From positions 1 to 23,259 of the forward strand of contig JAKJXP020000205.1 in NCBI GenBank assembly GCA_022225965.2: a DNA stretch of 23,259 bases, in the 5' to 3' direction. Made by a program: the position numbers and the translations under genes. Each line of letters starts with the position of its first letter. Position 1 is the stretch's first letter. This DNA is from Diatrype stigma (lineage: Eukaryota > Ascomycota > Sordariomycetes > Xylariales > Diatrypaceae). The notes beneath the pieces were generated by a model. The model did no database searches, had not been told where the DNA came from, and saw only the letters and a list, made by a program, of their open reading frames with translations. Positions 8,748-18,811 of this stretch are shown here, piece by piece.

Positions 8748-8792
8748 TCGATCCCCGGGACCGTCTCTAAAAACCCCCCCCGCGCGGTAAGG
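8748..8792 (-). repeat. Right terminal inverted repeat of the 914-bp element
   Basis: Inverted partner of 7879-7923; includes GACCGTC at 8759-8765 and the C8 run at 8774-8781. Confidence 0.9.
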
Positions 8793-8942
8793 TTGCCAGA
8801 CCATACATACCTAGGTACCTACCTAGGTATATGAGTGACTTTGATAACATTGCTCACTTACGATGTTCGGGGAGGGATGTGCGCTTCAAAACAAGCCCCT
8901 CGATTCGCTGCCTACAATGCCAAGAGTGCTTATGTATGTATT

Positions 8943-8944
<2 letters not shown>

Positions 8945-8978
<34 letters not shown>
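8945..8978. repeat. (AC)17 microsatellite
   Basis: Seventeen uninterrupted AC units, followed by ATACATACGTAC. Confidence 0.97.
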
Positions 8979-8983
<5 letters not shown>

Positions 8984-9658
8984 TACGTACACAGAGCCCG
9001 AGGTAACTCTTTTCGGTGGTTCATAAGTCCGTCGTCCGTAGTCCGTCCCATCTATGTAGGTTAGGTACCTTAGCACTTAGGTAAGTATGCAGATGCAGTC
9101 GTAAGATGCAAAGTCGGCGCATAATCGTATTCGTCTCAATTTACCTATACGAAGCTAGGTAGTTCGTGCAGCTTCATTTCTCTGATAAGGATCTGGCTAC
9201 ATGCGACTACAAATATTGCATGTGCGCATTTCTTGAGTCTCTTGGGCCTTGGGTTCCGAGACCCCTATGTAGCCTGAGTGGTAGCCTGACAAGCCCTGAC
9301 TGCTCGGCAGATCTGCTGCAACAGAATTACCCACATACCCACATGTCCACCTACATAGCCCACATGTCCACATGCCCACATCTGTTTTGTAGTCGGGTTT
9401 ATACTGGACCCCCAGGACCCCTTAACTAACACATACATACAGACATACAGACATACATACATACGTGTATGTGCAGCATACCAAGACTCTTCTTGTCTTC
9501 TTCCCGGTACCAGAAGAGTACGATGAAAAGCAGCAGATGATGCCTGAGATAACTTCGAGAACTTCATACTCTAGCCATACAGGTGCTGACTCTGGCAATC
9601 TACCCTACCATTCAGTTCATGTAGGTACGATATACGGAGCATGCACGCCTACTTCGGT

Positions 9659-9696
9659 AGTTCGTAGTTCGTAGTTCGTTGTTCGTAATTCGTACT
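9659..9696. repeat. Heptanucleotide repeat (GTAGTTC-type)
   Basis: Five units of TAGTTCG with drift to TTGTTCG and TAATTCG at the 3' side. Confidence 0.8.
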
Positions 9697-9852
9697 TTGC
9701 ATTCCGCAGGTAATTGTAATTGTAATAAGAAGCAGTTGACGGCGTGACCACCAGCGTACCGCAGCATGGCGGCATGCAGGCATCCAGCCCTGCATCGTGG
9801 CATTAAAACACACTGCACAGAGTTTAGCGGGCATAATAGCGTTGATTCTAGC

Positions 9853-9888
9853 ACCCCGTCCACCCCGTCCACCCCGTCCACTCCGTCC
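9853..9888. repeat. Nonanucleotide repeat (CACCCCGTC)
   Basis: Four tandem units, the last CACTCCGTC. Confidence 0.85.
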
Positions 9889-10367
9889 TAACTGGTCTCG
9901 AGTTTTCTAGGCTGGAGCTTGAACGAATCGCATGGGACCGTCACCAAGCTCTCACTCTCCAATCCGCTCCAATTCGAGCCCCAATTCTGCCATCCAGCCA
10001 GTCTGGTGTCTGCTTGGCCTGGGGCTTGCCGGGCTTGCCTGCCCCTGTAGCCCCTGTATCCCCTGTATCCCCTGTAGGCTACCTGACTGCCAGACTGCCA
10101 GACTACCTACCTGAAGTGCCTTACCACGCTTTACCCACACCCGCCCTGCTCGCTCACCTTCAATCAATATCCGCGTGCCGAGTCTGCAATGGAATTGGCT
10201 TGGAATCTTCCCTTCCCGTACAAGCCGTCCCAGCCGTTCCAGCCGTTCCTCACGATTCTTACATTCCCTCATTACTAGGTTCATGTAGTTCCAATACTAG
10301 GTAGTTTAGTTACTTGTTTAGCTGCTTCTTGAGTACAACGCATCTCCATCTCCCATGTAGATAAAAC

Positions 10368-12586
10368 ATGCCCTCTCCTTTGTCCAACAACCCACGATCA
10401 TCCCGAACATCATCGCCTTCTACTACTACCTTTGCTGCTGCTTCTGCGTCTACTCCCACGTCAGCGTCACAGCCACCTCTATCAGCCAGTAGACAGGGCA
10501 AGCCAGCCCCGTTTTCGAACAAGCACAAGCTCAGCCTAGCCGTGCCACCGAGAGCCCCTTCAGGCCTTTCGACGAGGACAAGCGCGACGACAACACCGAC
10601 ACAATTGGTCAACACCGTCCTCGTAGCACCGAGCTCCACGACCTCGTTCGATTACTCTGCTCCTTCGTCTGCAACCTCTGCCACCACCAGCTTTAGGAAA
10701 GACCGGATTGCGGATGCTGGTGGCGGTCTCTCGTCTACTTCCGCCCCCGACCGACGCTCAGAAGATATCGAGATGGATCCCATCGCGCCGGCAGGCCACC
10801 GCCGGCGCCGGAGCACCTTGACCTTCAGTCAGAACAACACCGATCTTAGCGACCAGTCCCAGGCTCCATCAGCCTCGTCCTCGCGCCCTCCGCACAGGCG
10901 CTCTCACAGCGCCCGGCACCAAGCACGGGAAGGCGGACCTAAGATATCAGAGGAGGATCTCGGCGGGGTCCTGTCCAAGGAAGGCCCCAGCGACGACAGC
11001 TTGTCGGACGAAGACCTGCACGACGACGAAGAGACGGGTCTGACGAGGAAAGACAGGAAGAGGAAACAGTCCAAACGGCGGCGAAACACCAGGCTAGATC
11101 AACGGATAGCACGGGACAAACTCTCAGACGAAGAGCGGAAGCAGGCGGATAAAAATGTTATCAGGCGATTGGTCGTCAATGGCGTGTTAATTGGTTTATG
11201 GTATCTATTTTCTCTTTCAATATCGCTGGTAAGTTCAACCCCCTTGGCCGTCTGTTCTGCTCCAGAACGAGCCCTCATCGCACCTCTCTACATGCCACTC
11301 GCATCCATCGAATTGGCCAATTTGCTGACGCGATCAACACCCAATAGTACAATAAGTGGATGTTCGATTCGGACAGACTCAATTTCGCGTTCCCCCTATT
11401 CACGACATCGCTGCACATGCTCGTTCAGTTTTCATTAGCCTGTGTTGTTTTATACTTCGTTCCATCTTTGCGGCCAAACCATGCGCGGCATAGTTCGGAT
11501 TTGGGTCGGTCGAGACATGAGACAGAGCCCGAGAGACCGGTCATGACCAAAACTTTCTTCTTTACGAGAATAGGCCCATGCGGTGCCGCGACCGGCTTAG
11601 ACATTGGGTTGGGGAATACCTCTTTAAAGTTTATTACCCTCACATTTTACAGTACGTCGCGCGCTGTCGTCCCTTGCGAGCATGACGTAGACCGTTACAG
11701 CTAACTCTATCCAGCGATGTGTAAATCCTCCTCCCTTGCCTTTGTATTGATCTTTGCCTTCCTTTTCCGCCTCGAAAGCCCGACATGGAGGCTTGTAGCG
11801 GTCATCGCAACTATGACTGGAGGCGTCGTTATGATGGTAGCCGGCGAGGTCGAGTTTCAGCTGAGCGGTTTTATCCTCGTCATATCAGCTGCCTTCTTCT
11901 CCGGCTTCCGTTGGGGTCTGACGCAGATTCTTCTGCTTCGGAACCCGGCGACTTCGAATCCGTTTTCGAGCATCTTTTTCCTCGCGCCCGTCATGTTCTT
12001 CACCTTAACTTTGATCGCTGTCCCGGTAGAGGGTTTCTTCCCGCTGCTAGAAGGACTGCGCATTCTGAGCGATGCATGGGGCCCTTGGAAAACCCCCCTG
12101 ATCCTCCTGTTCCCTGGATGCATTGCATTCCTCATGACAGCTAGCGAGTTTGCCCTGCTAAAGCGCAGTAGCGTCGTCACCCTTTCCATTGCAGGGATCT
12201 TCAAGGAAGTGCTCACCATCGCGGTTGCGGCGCTGGTATTCGACGACCGGCTCACGCCTATCAACATTTCTGGTCTCATCATCACGCTCATCGCTATCGG
12301 CGGGTACAACTGGATCAAGCTGTCCAAGATGCGCAACGAGGCCCAGATGGATGTACACAATAAAGCAGCCTACCAGCAGCCCCAGTCTGAATCTTCGAGC
12401 GACGACCGCGGCAGTAGCAGTGACTCGGAGGAAGAAGAGGCGGGACTACTGGCCCACAAGGATGATGTTTATGAAAATGAGCCGGATAACAACCTATCAG
12501 CGGCTGAAGGCGGCTTCCTACCGCGGCCTCTCTCCTCGAACTCAGCCGAAGATTCGAGATCACAACATCGAACAGAACATCCCTGA
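10368..12586 (+). CDS. SLC35C2-like / triose-phosphate-transporter-family (DMT superfamily) membrane transporter
   Basis: Three exons: 10368-11228, 11348-11651 and 11715-12586, giving 678 residues. The introns are GTAAGT...ACCCAATAG (119 nt) and GTACGT...GCTAACTCTATCCAG (63 nt). Residues 1-260 are a cytosolic Ser/Thr/Pro-rich tail with a strongly basic stretch (RKDRKRKQSKRRRNTR, about 227-242). A multi-helix transporter core begins with NGVLIGLWYLFSLSISL and YNKWMF across the first splice. It includes GPCGAATGLDIGLGNTSLKF, the TMCKSSSLAFVL block across the second splice, ILLLRNPATSNPFSSIFFLA, and FALLKRSSVVTLSIAGIFKE. This pattern is that of fungal relatives of human SLC35C2 and the fission yeast C22E12.01-type carriers of Golgi/ER membranes. 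The substrate (nucleotide sugar or sugar phosphate) cannot be read from sequence. The C-terminal tail is acidic (SDSEEEEAG) and hydrophilic. Both splice junctions restore conserved blocks, so the model is firm. Confidence 0.94.
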
Positions 12587-14006
12587 GCGTTCGGTACCCC
12601 AGGACACAGTTACGGCGTATATATTACACCGCCAAAGCAGTGATCCTACTATTTCATCTGTAAATTGCAGGTCCCCAAGTATCTAAGGGTTCTGGAGAAT
12701 AAGACGGCATTGGTCGATCGGTTGTACATTTTAAGGGAGGCAGGTATAAAGGAAACGGTTCATCTCGGCTCTACACCAGCATCGAGCAATAGAGAAGAAA
12801 AACAAAGAAAGGGATTGCGTGGTTCAGGAAGACACACATCTGTGTAGGAAGCCAGCTTGCCTCTTGTATCAGCGGACCAGGCAAGGAACAGAAGGTTCCT
12901 TCGCCAGTTCAGCGAAAGAGGAAATCAATAGAACGGGGGGAAGCAGGGAAAAGGGATGGGCCAGGCTAGAGAGGGGAAGGAGGGCAGCAAAAAACTGAGC
13001 AGAGGGTACTGCACCGATATCACTCCGTGTCACAGAGCATCCGGTCGAAAGGGGCACTTCGTGTAGCCGTGAAGAGAAACCCCCACGGGGGCTGTTGCTC
13101 CTGATGGACAATCTAGATCCCGTATATGGTTGTTGGAATACCGGACGAATAAATATATGCAGATCAGATGACCCTCCAAATTTCGGGGTCGATCTGGGAC
13201 AATCGTATCCCGATGATACCCAACTGTGCTAAGTAACTCTGGACGATGCTATTGTGGGTGGAACGACACTGCTTGCCGTGTGAATCCGTATGTAGACGTA
13301 GAAGGTATATGCAGCCTTGTATGTGTAGCTTCGATTATGATCCCTAGCACCACCAAATGAAAGGTTCGCAGCACACTGTTTACATGGTAAGAACTCCTTT
13401 GCGTATGGTAGACAGGGTCCTATGTCTAGGAGGCAAAGTATCGGTAGACCCTCTGCCCCTTTTCGAGCCCAGATGATGCAATGTCACACCAGCTACTCAG
13501 CTAAACCAGTATCCTTGTCAGAGGTCAGTCAACAGCTGTGTGTCAGGTGCTAACTACCTATATTCCAAATGTTTCAGTACTTCAGGTTACAATTCAAATC
13601 GTGTATCAAACAGTCTCACTGCAGGTCCTACATAATGCTATAGAAAAGATGTCAAAGATGATAGAATTACACTGGCCTCTCTAGCCGCACTGTATTTTTT
13701 TGATTTGATGAGATAGACGCTGTTAGTATGAAGTAACTACCTAAAACATACTAAGTCTACTCTGATTCCTATGCTCAATGGAACATAGCCGACACCCGGC
13801 CGGTGACGTGCTTCCAGCTTGCTTCCTTATCTCCACATAGCATGCATGAACTGATAGTCCCACCCCCCCCCTACCCCCCTTACCCCCCTCCTAGGTACCT
13901 CAGATACCCTCATCACGGACACTGATTCCCGCTTCTTTTGAGAAAAGCGAGGGAATCACAAGATACCTCACTACTTTGGTTGGTATTCCAATACAAACAA
14001 AACAGG
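12587..14006. other. Intergenic, 1.4 kb
   Basis: This must include the 3' UTR of the upstream transporter and the promoter of the gene at 14007. No supported gene; short frames at 12665-12847 and 12869-13111 have no recognisable features. A C-rich stretch (CCCACCCCCCCCCCTACCCC and more) lies at 13860-13892, and a hairpin at 13924-13957. Confidence 0.6.
13924..13957 (+). promoter_or_regulatory. Hairpin in the probable 5' UTR of the 6PGDH-like gene
   Basis: GATTCCC (13924-13930) pairs perfectly with GGGAATC (13951-13957). Inside, GCTTCTTTT can pair with AAAAGC around a GAG loop with one bulge. It ends 49 nt before the ATG at 14007. Whether it is transcribed is unknown. Confidence 0.4.
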
Positions 14007-15630
14007 ATGGCGGCACCCCTTGCGAAGATCGGCATCCTGTCCATCGGAGACATGGGCATGGGTATCGCCAAACTGCTGGTAGCTCACGGGTTCGCCGTCG
14101 CTACGAACTGCAGTGGCCGAAGGTAAGCAGAGCGAGTAAAGCAAAGCCGCCTATGTTGGATTTTATGCACCTACCGTTTTGCGAGGTAGTTGTTCGGGCT
14201 ACCTTTCCGGAATCTTCCCATCTATCTCTCAATTTCATTTCAGTTCATCGTATCTCATCTCATCCCATACGCATTACACTTAAATCATCATCCCCATCCC
14301 CACCACCCTCACCCCCATCATCTTTCTACTCGCCATCATCGCAATACACTAAATGCACCTACCCACCCACCCACTTACCTACTCAATCCTAACGAACCTC
14401 CCTCCATCCAAAGCAACGACACCATCCAACGGGCCCAGAGCGCGCAAGTCGAGCTCCTAGCCTCGGACGCCGACCTCGTGCGCGCCTGCCCCGTGATCCT
14501 GTCCGTGGTGCCGCCGCGCGACGCCGCCGCCACGGCGCAGCGCGTCCTCGACGCCGTGCGCTTGTTTTCGTCGTCATCACGGAGCAGTAGCACCGGCGGG
14601 GACGGCGCTGTTCCTGTTCCGGCCCCGCTCTACTTCGCGGACCTGAACGCCGTGGCGCCGTCGACGATAAAGAGCATCGCGGCGCGGTTTGGGAGTGTAG
14701 GGGGGACGGAGACAGAGACGGCGCCCGCAGCAGATGTGCGCTTCGTCGATGGATCGATCATAGGGGGCCCGCCGGCGCTGAGGAGAGTAGGAGGGGATGG
14801 GGATGCGAAGGGGGAAGAAGAAGAAGAAAGGTGGAGCGTGCCGAGCATCCCGACGTCGGGCCCGCATAAGCTCTCCGATATCCCCGGGTACGGCGAGCGG
14901 CTCTTCGGGGTCCTTAATATGCGGCATATTGGGCCGGAGATCGGGTCGGCTAGCGGGCTGAAGAGTGAGTTTTGAATCTTCGGTGCCTTTTTCACTTTTT
15001 TTTTTCACTTTCTTCGGAGTAGTGATACCCCCCCCCCCCCCCCCTCCCTCTTTTTTCCTGCACCTTCCCCTCCCCCTTGCTCTTTCTCCCATCCTTTCCT
15101 CCTATTTGAACTCACCCTCACGGTACCCACCCACCCACCTACTTCCACAAACAAAAAAACAGTAAATTGACCACCCCACCCAAACAGTGTGCTTCGCCAG
15201 CACGAGCAAGGGCCTCACGGCGCTCGCGATCCAGTCCTTCACCACGGCGCACCGGCTCGGGGTGCTGGGCGAGCTGCGGCGCGAGATGGGCGCGCGCCTG
15301 CCCCCCGCGCTGCTGGCGGCCGCCGAGCGCGGCCTCGTCGGCATGCCGCCCAAGGCGTACCGCTGGGTGCGCGAGATGGAGGAGATCGCGCTGACGTTCG
15401 AGGAGGAGGGCGGGTTTGTTTTCCCTCCTTCTGGTGGTGATCACGAGGCAGCAGCAGGTCCGTCGATGTTCCGCGGCGCCGCTGAGATCTATAAGGCTAT
15501 CGCGGAGGACACGGTGCTCGGGGCCGAGAAGGTCGGGGATCGCAAGAGAGGGAGGGATGCGGAGGATGTGGCGAGGGCTGTGGCGGAGGGGTTGCAGGAG
15601 AAAAAGAGGAAGAGGGAGATGGAGAGGTAG
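14007..15630 (+). CDS. 6-phosphogluconate dehydrogenase-like NAD(P)-binding protein with DUF1932 C-terminal domain
   Basis: Three exons: 14007-14122, 14414-14964 and 15188-15630, giving 369 residues. Introns are GTAAGC...TCCAAAG (291 nt, CTAAC branch site near 14391) and GTGAGT...AAACAG (223 nt). The N-terminus is a Rossmann fold: IGILSIGDMGMGIAKLL has the G-x-M-G-x-G pattern (residues 14-19). ILSVVPPRDA and FADLNAVAPSTI are the usual beta-hydroxyacid dehydrogenase blocks. GSIIGGPP, then ASGLKMCFASTSKGLTAL with lysines at about 222 and 230, start the all-helical DUF1932 dimerisation/substrate domain. Family members are thought to be oxidoreductases; the substrate is unknown. A Gly/Glu-rich insert (about 176-190) and a charged C-terminal tail (EKKRKREMER) are less conserved. 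The ATG at 14007 is chosen because the Rossmann strand follows at once; an upstream in-frame ATG at 13938 would only add a non-conserved leader. Confidence 0.92.
15028..15044. repeat. C17 homopolymer within intron 2
   Basis: Seventeen cytosines in a row, preceded by a T10 run at 14996-15005. Both lie in the second intron of the 6PGDH-like gene and should be prone to length error or slippage. Confidence 0.9.
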
Positions 15631-15693
15631 AGAGTGAGTGAGGCAGGCGGGGAGGGAGGGCCGTACGAATCAAGGAGTTGAGGCGGGAAGGAG

Positions 15694-15719
15694 GTGTGTG
15701 TGTGTGTGTGTGTGTGTGT
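15694..15719. repeat. (GT)13 microsatellite
   Basis: Thirteen GT units just downstream of the stop codon at 15630, probably in or near the 3' UTR. Confidence 0.95.
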
Positions 15720-15725
15720 AAATAA

Positions 15726-15926
15726 GGGAATAGACACCCAGACATAGTAGAATCCACCGCTGCTTCATCAAGTAGTCAAGCAAGTAGCCTTGCCAAGCAA
15801 CCCTTCGATTCGGGCAACTCAAGTGTTGAGGGCAGTGAAGACGACTCAGATATCAATGATGACAATAAATTCTACTATACGCCTTGGGAGAATATGAAGG
15901 CTAATTTCAACCTCTATCAAACCTGA
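15726..15926 (+). pseudogene. Start-less 66-codon protein-like frame between convergent genes
   Basis: From just after a TAA to the TGA at 15924-15926 there is an open frame of 66 sense codons. It reads HPDIVESTAASSSSQASSL, then KQPFDSGNSSVEGSEDDSD, then KFYYTPWENMKANFNLYQT. Serine/acidic composition followed by an aromatic, ordered-looking end resembles the C-terminus of a real protein. It has no ATG near its beginning and no clear acceptor site was chosen. It may be the last exon of an unrecognised gene, a fragment of a lost gene or chance. No family is recognised. Confidence 0.35.
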
Positions 15927-16032
15927 ACAGACCTCAGGTCAAGTTCCCAGCATAAGGCAGCTACAATACGGCCATCAGCGTATAGACCACCCACAACACA
16001 TGGCGAAGACATTAGATATCGTAGTTGACTAC

Positions 16033-18811
16033 CTAGGAAAACTTCATCGGGTAGTCATCAGGGGATGGCCCAAAATAACCCCCTTTTGGCACCGACAGCA
16101 ACGTGGCGTTTTGGTTGTACGCCTGATAGTCGAGGCCTGCCGTGGAGACTGAGTTCCCCCACCAATCGACTTCAATGCCTGGAAAGGATAAAGCAAAAGT
16201 CTGAATGATGGCGCTGATGGCAACGCCCACCCCAAATCCAGCCTCAATGAGATAGTTGTACTTCCTCCACCATGCCATATAGCGGCGCTTAATGAAATAC
16301 ATGAAGATGAAAGACAAATATAATCCATTGGTAGCGTATGACAGGTTGTTTCCACCCGTCCACTGCAATGCACCTGACCAGAAAACTGCAGGGTCGAACC
16401 ATTTCAACCATGACATTGGGCCAAACAGGTACGTCTCAAGATAGCCACCTATCCCGTTGGATAGTTGGAGCCGGGCATTTTTCCGAATACCAGGACCATA
16501 TCGTCGTCCGAAGCCCCATGCGGTACCGACTACTGCGCCAGCGAGGAAACACCAGGGCAGGATCGGGTAGAGTTCAAACATGTTCCTTACGCCAAATGCC
16601 CCGTATTCAATGGCCGAGGCAAATACGAGCACGGCATCGGTACAGACGAAATGTTGTGGGTTGTCCCACCGGCACAACGTGCCTTCGTCGAAGTTGGTGA
16701 CCATCCAGTCAAGCATGCCAACGAAGATGAAGCAGTTGCAGACCACGGCGATCACCTGTCCTCGAAAGACAGCCCGAGGTGGGATCTTGGCGTAATGTCC
16801 CATCTTCTGATCCGCAATATAGTTCTCGGCCTGCGGGTTAAAGGTCTGCCCGAAAGCCGTCACGATGATGAGAGCCTCTGGGTTCCCAGCGAACCATACC
16901 CCTCCGAGCATCTGGAAAAGGACATTGAATCCGACTGTGACATTTGCAGATGCTAGCAGCAAGACTGACGGTATCAGCATAACTGCGCTAATACCGATTA
17001 CTGCAAACAGCGACCAGATGGGAACTGAAAGAGGCCAGACTGCGAGTGCTACGATGCCCAGGGTAAGTGAAAGAATTAATATGCAGGCAAACCACCAATC
17101 TGGTACTTCGGGGTAGGCCGCCATCATCCGGGTATGAGGGTCATGGTAGTTCTCATAGACTGATTTCCGGTTGACGAACCCTCTGTACATCTCTACAGCC
17201 GAGCTTTTCAGCAAGTCCCAATGCTGGATTGAGACGCTGGTTAGAGTCATTGGATACCAGGCGAACCAGGCTCCTTGACCAAATATATTAGCTCCAGAAA
17301 AGAAAGGAGGGCCATAGGCTCGGTAGGCTTCCTGGTCCGCCCCATCCCCATTCTTGCTGATTATTCTGGTTACGTTATACCTTGTCCCATCATTGGCAAA
17401 GGCTGCTTTTGCTCAGTTACAGAGTTCAAATGCATGACGGGAGGGATAAACAACACTTACCTTCATTGCTGTTAATGGGCATATATGCTGACCAGTACAT
17501 GTTTCCCCAGTACATGCCAATTATTATTAGCCCAGATAGAACACGGGCCGCATACTGTTGCACCGTACTGAAGAATGGCGTCACCAGGCTACCAGATCCG
17601 GACACATTCCAGTCAAATGTAGCCACAGGGTTAAAGCCCATGCCACCCCAGAAACCAGTAATCATTCCAAGGGCGAAATTCTCTGGGGCGATCCATGTCA
17701 TCCAGTTGAACGAGCGCAGCGCCTGGAAAAGGAAGTTTGGTACCCAGAACCAGACGAACATGAGGGTGGTGCAGATAACGAAGAACCTGTATCTGGAGAA
17801 CTTCCACCCATTGATCGTTTCGTCTTGCTTCTCTGGCATAACCAGAGCCCTGTTAAGAGCCAGAGTGGGGAACACCTTGGGGAAAAGAGCCGTGGCGGGA
17901 TAGACGACGAACCTCCGTAACAGCCCGGCAAAGCCTATTCCCAGAAGCTGAACAGATAGCGCGAGGGTAATCTCGTAACCAAACGTAACCCAACTGTTTC
18001 CAAGATATTGTGGTAATCTCTGCACGAGATAGACATAGTACGTAGATCCTGGTGTATTGGAGACAGTGAAAATGATAGTTGCGAACACCTGTTCCTTGTA
18101 ACTCCACGGCCCCGGGTTCAGGGGATAGCGGGTGCCAAAGATGGTGATATCCCAAGCTGGCACGACTCGGGCAAGGAACATGCCACAGGGGGCAACCAAG
18201 ATCTGCATGACCACAGCAGAGATGCTTATGGCCGGCTGGCGAGGTGAGAAAAAGGTGTTGACCGCGGTACATCCGCCCATGAAGAGAAGACCCAGGACAT
18301 AGGCACGGAGGGTCTCCACAGGTATGGAAGTATCGTCGTTGGGTGTTGTAACGGACCGGACCTCTGGATAAGGGGAGTGGTAATGTATGATAGCCGCCTC
18401 GATTCTAAGACGGAGTCCATGGTCCGTCAAGTCTAGAGAATGACAATCGGGCTGCTCGATTAAGAGTTTGAGGTCCCTCAGCCTCTCCGCTGGGAAGTTC
18501 GGATCGTCTTTATGATGATCAATGGCTTTGGTGAGGATCTCAATAGCCTGTTGTTCGGTCATGAGAGCAATTTTGTCGAGGATATACTCGTCGTCTCCAG
18601 ACGCAGTCAGGTCGCCTTGTCCTTCTGACTGACTTGCGTAGAGGGAAGCTATCTTCGATCGCATCTCAGGGGTGATTTGGATGTTGGCATGTAGCATGTA
18701 GGTACTTGTCTCCGCACCTTCTTTGAGGTGTACCATCCCAATATCCTCGCCATCTCGTAGGTGGCTATCTTGGGTAGGCTCATTTCCATTATACTTCTTG
18801 TTATCATCCAT
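16033..18811 (-). CDS. OPT family oligopeptide transporter
   Basis: Two exons on the minus strand: 18811-17461 and 17402-16033, giving 906 residues. The 58-nt intron (17460-17403) runs GTAAGT...AAAAGCAG and its removal restores INSNEAFANDGTRYNVT. The N-terminal 165 residues are cytosolic and hydrophilic. About 12-16 membrane segments follow, starting near residue 168. Family signatures: LNPGPWSYKEQVFATI (231-246), TGFWGGMGFNPV (385-396), FNPQAENYIADQKMGHYAKIPPR (residues about 638-660) and ISAIIQTFALSFPG near the end. Fungal OPT/Isp4-type carriers are proton-coupled importers of small peptides, some of glutathione or metal chelates. The substrate cannot be read from sequence. The gene converges on the 6PGDH-like gene, with 402 bp between stop codons. 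The ATG at 18811 is the first in frame. Confidence 0.96.

Larger units (their letters stand above)
7879..8792. mobile_element. 914-bp non-autonomous DNA element with 45-bp terminal inverted repeats, family not recognised
   Basis: The 45-nt termini at 7879-7923 and 8748-8792 are inverted copies matching at 43 of 45 positions. They begin CCTTACCGCGCGGGGGGGG, continue TTTTT, then GAGACGGTCCCGG. Inside there is no transposase or other protein-like frame. It holds five forward copies of GACCGTC (8094, 8646, 8665, 8728, 8759) plus the inverted one in the left end, a 12-nt minisatellite, a tRNA-like A box/B box pair and an AT-rich stretch. The perfect G8/C8 and T5/A5 runs in the two ends argue for recent origin or conversion of the termini. 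No clear target-site duplication was found: left flank ends GGCATT, right flank begins TTGCCA. Confidence 0.75.
8793..10367. other. Intergenic, 1.6 kb, simple-sequence rich
   Basis: No gene is supported. It holds an (AC)n run, CCACATG-type repeats near 9328-9385, CATA/CAGA microsatellite near 9430-9470, TTCGTAG heptamers near 9659-9695, CACCCCGTC nonamers near 9853-9888 and CCCCTGTAT nonamers near 10035-10080. The last part must contain the promoter of the transporter gene at 10368, but no TATA box stands out. Confidence 0.6.

Noticed and set aside
10310..10639. 109-codon minus-strand frame at the start of the transporter gene
   Set aside because: Shadow of the Ser/Thr/Pro-rich N-terminal coding region.
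14577..15092. 171-codon minus-strand frame
   Set aside because: Overlaps exon 2 and the poly-C intron of the 6PGDH-like gene; translation is low-complexity and Arg/Gly-rich.
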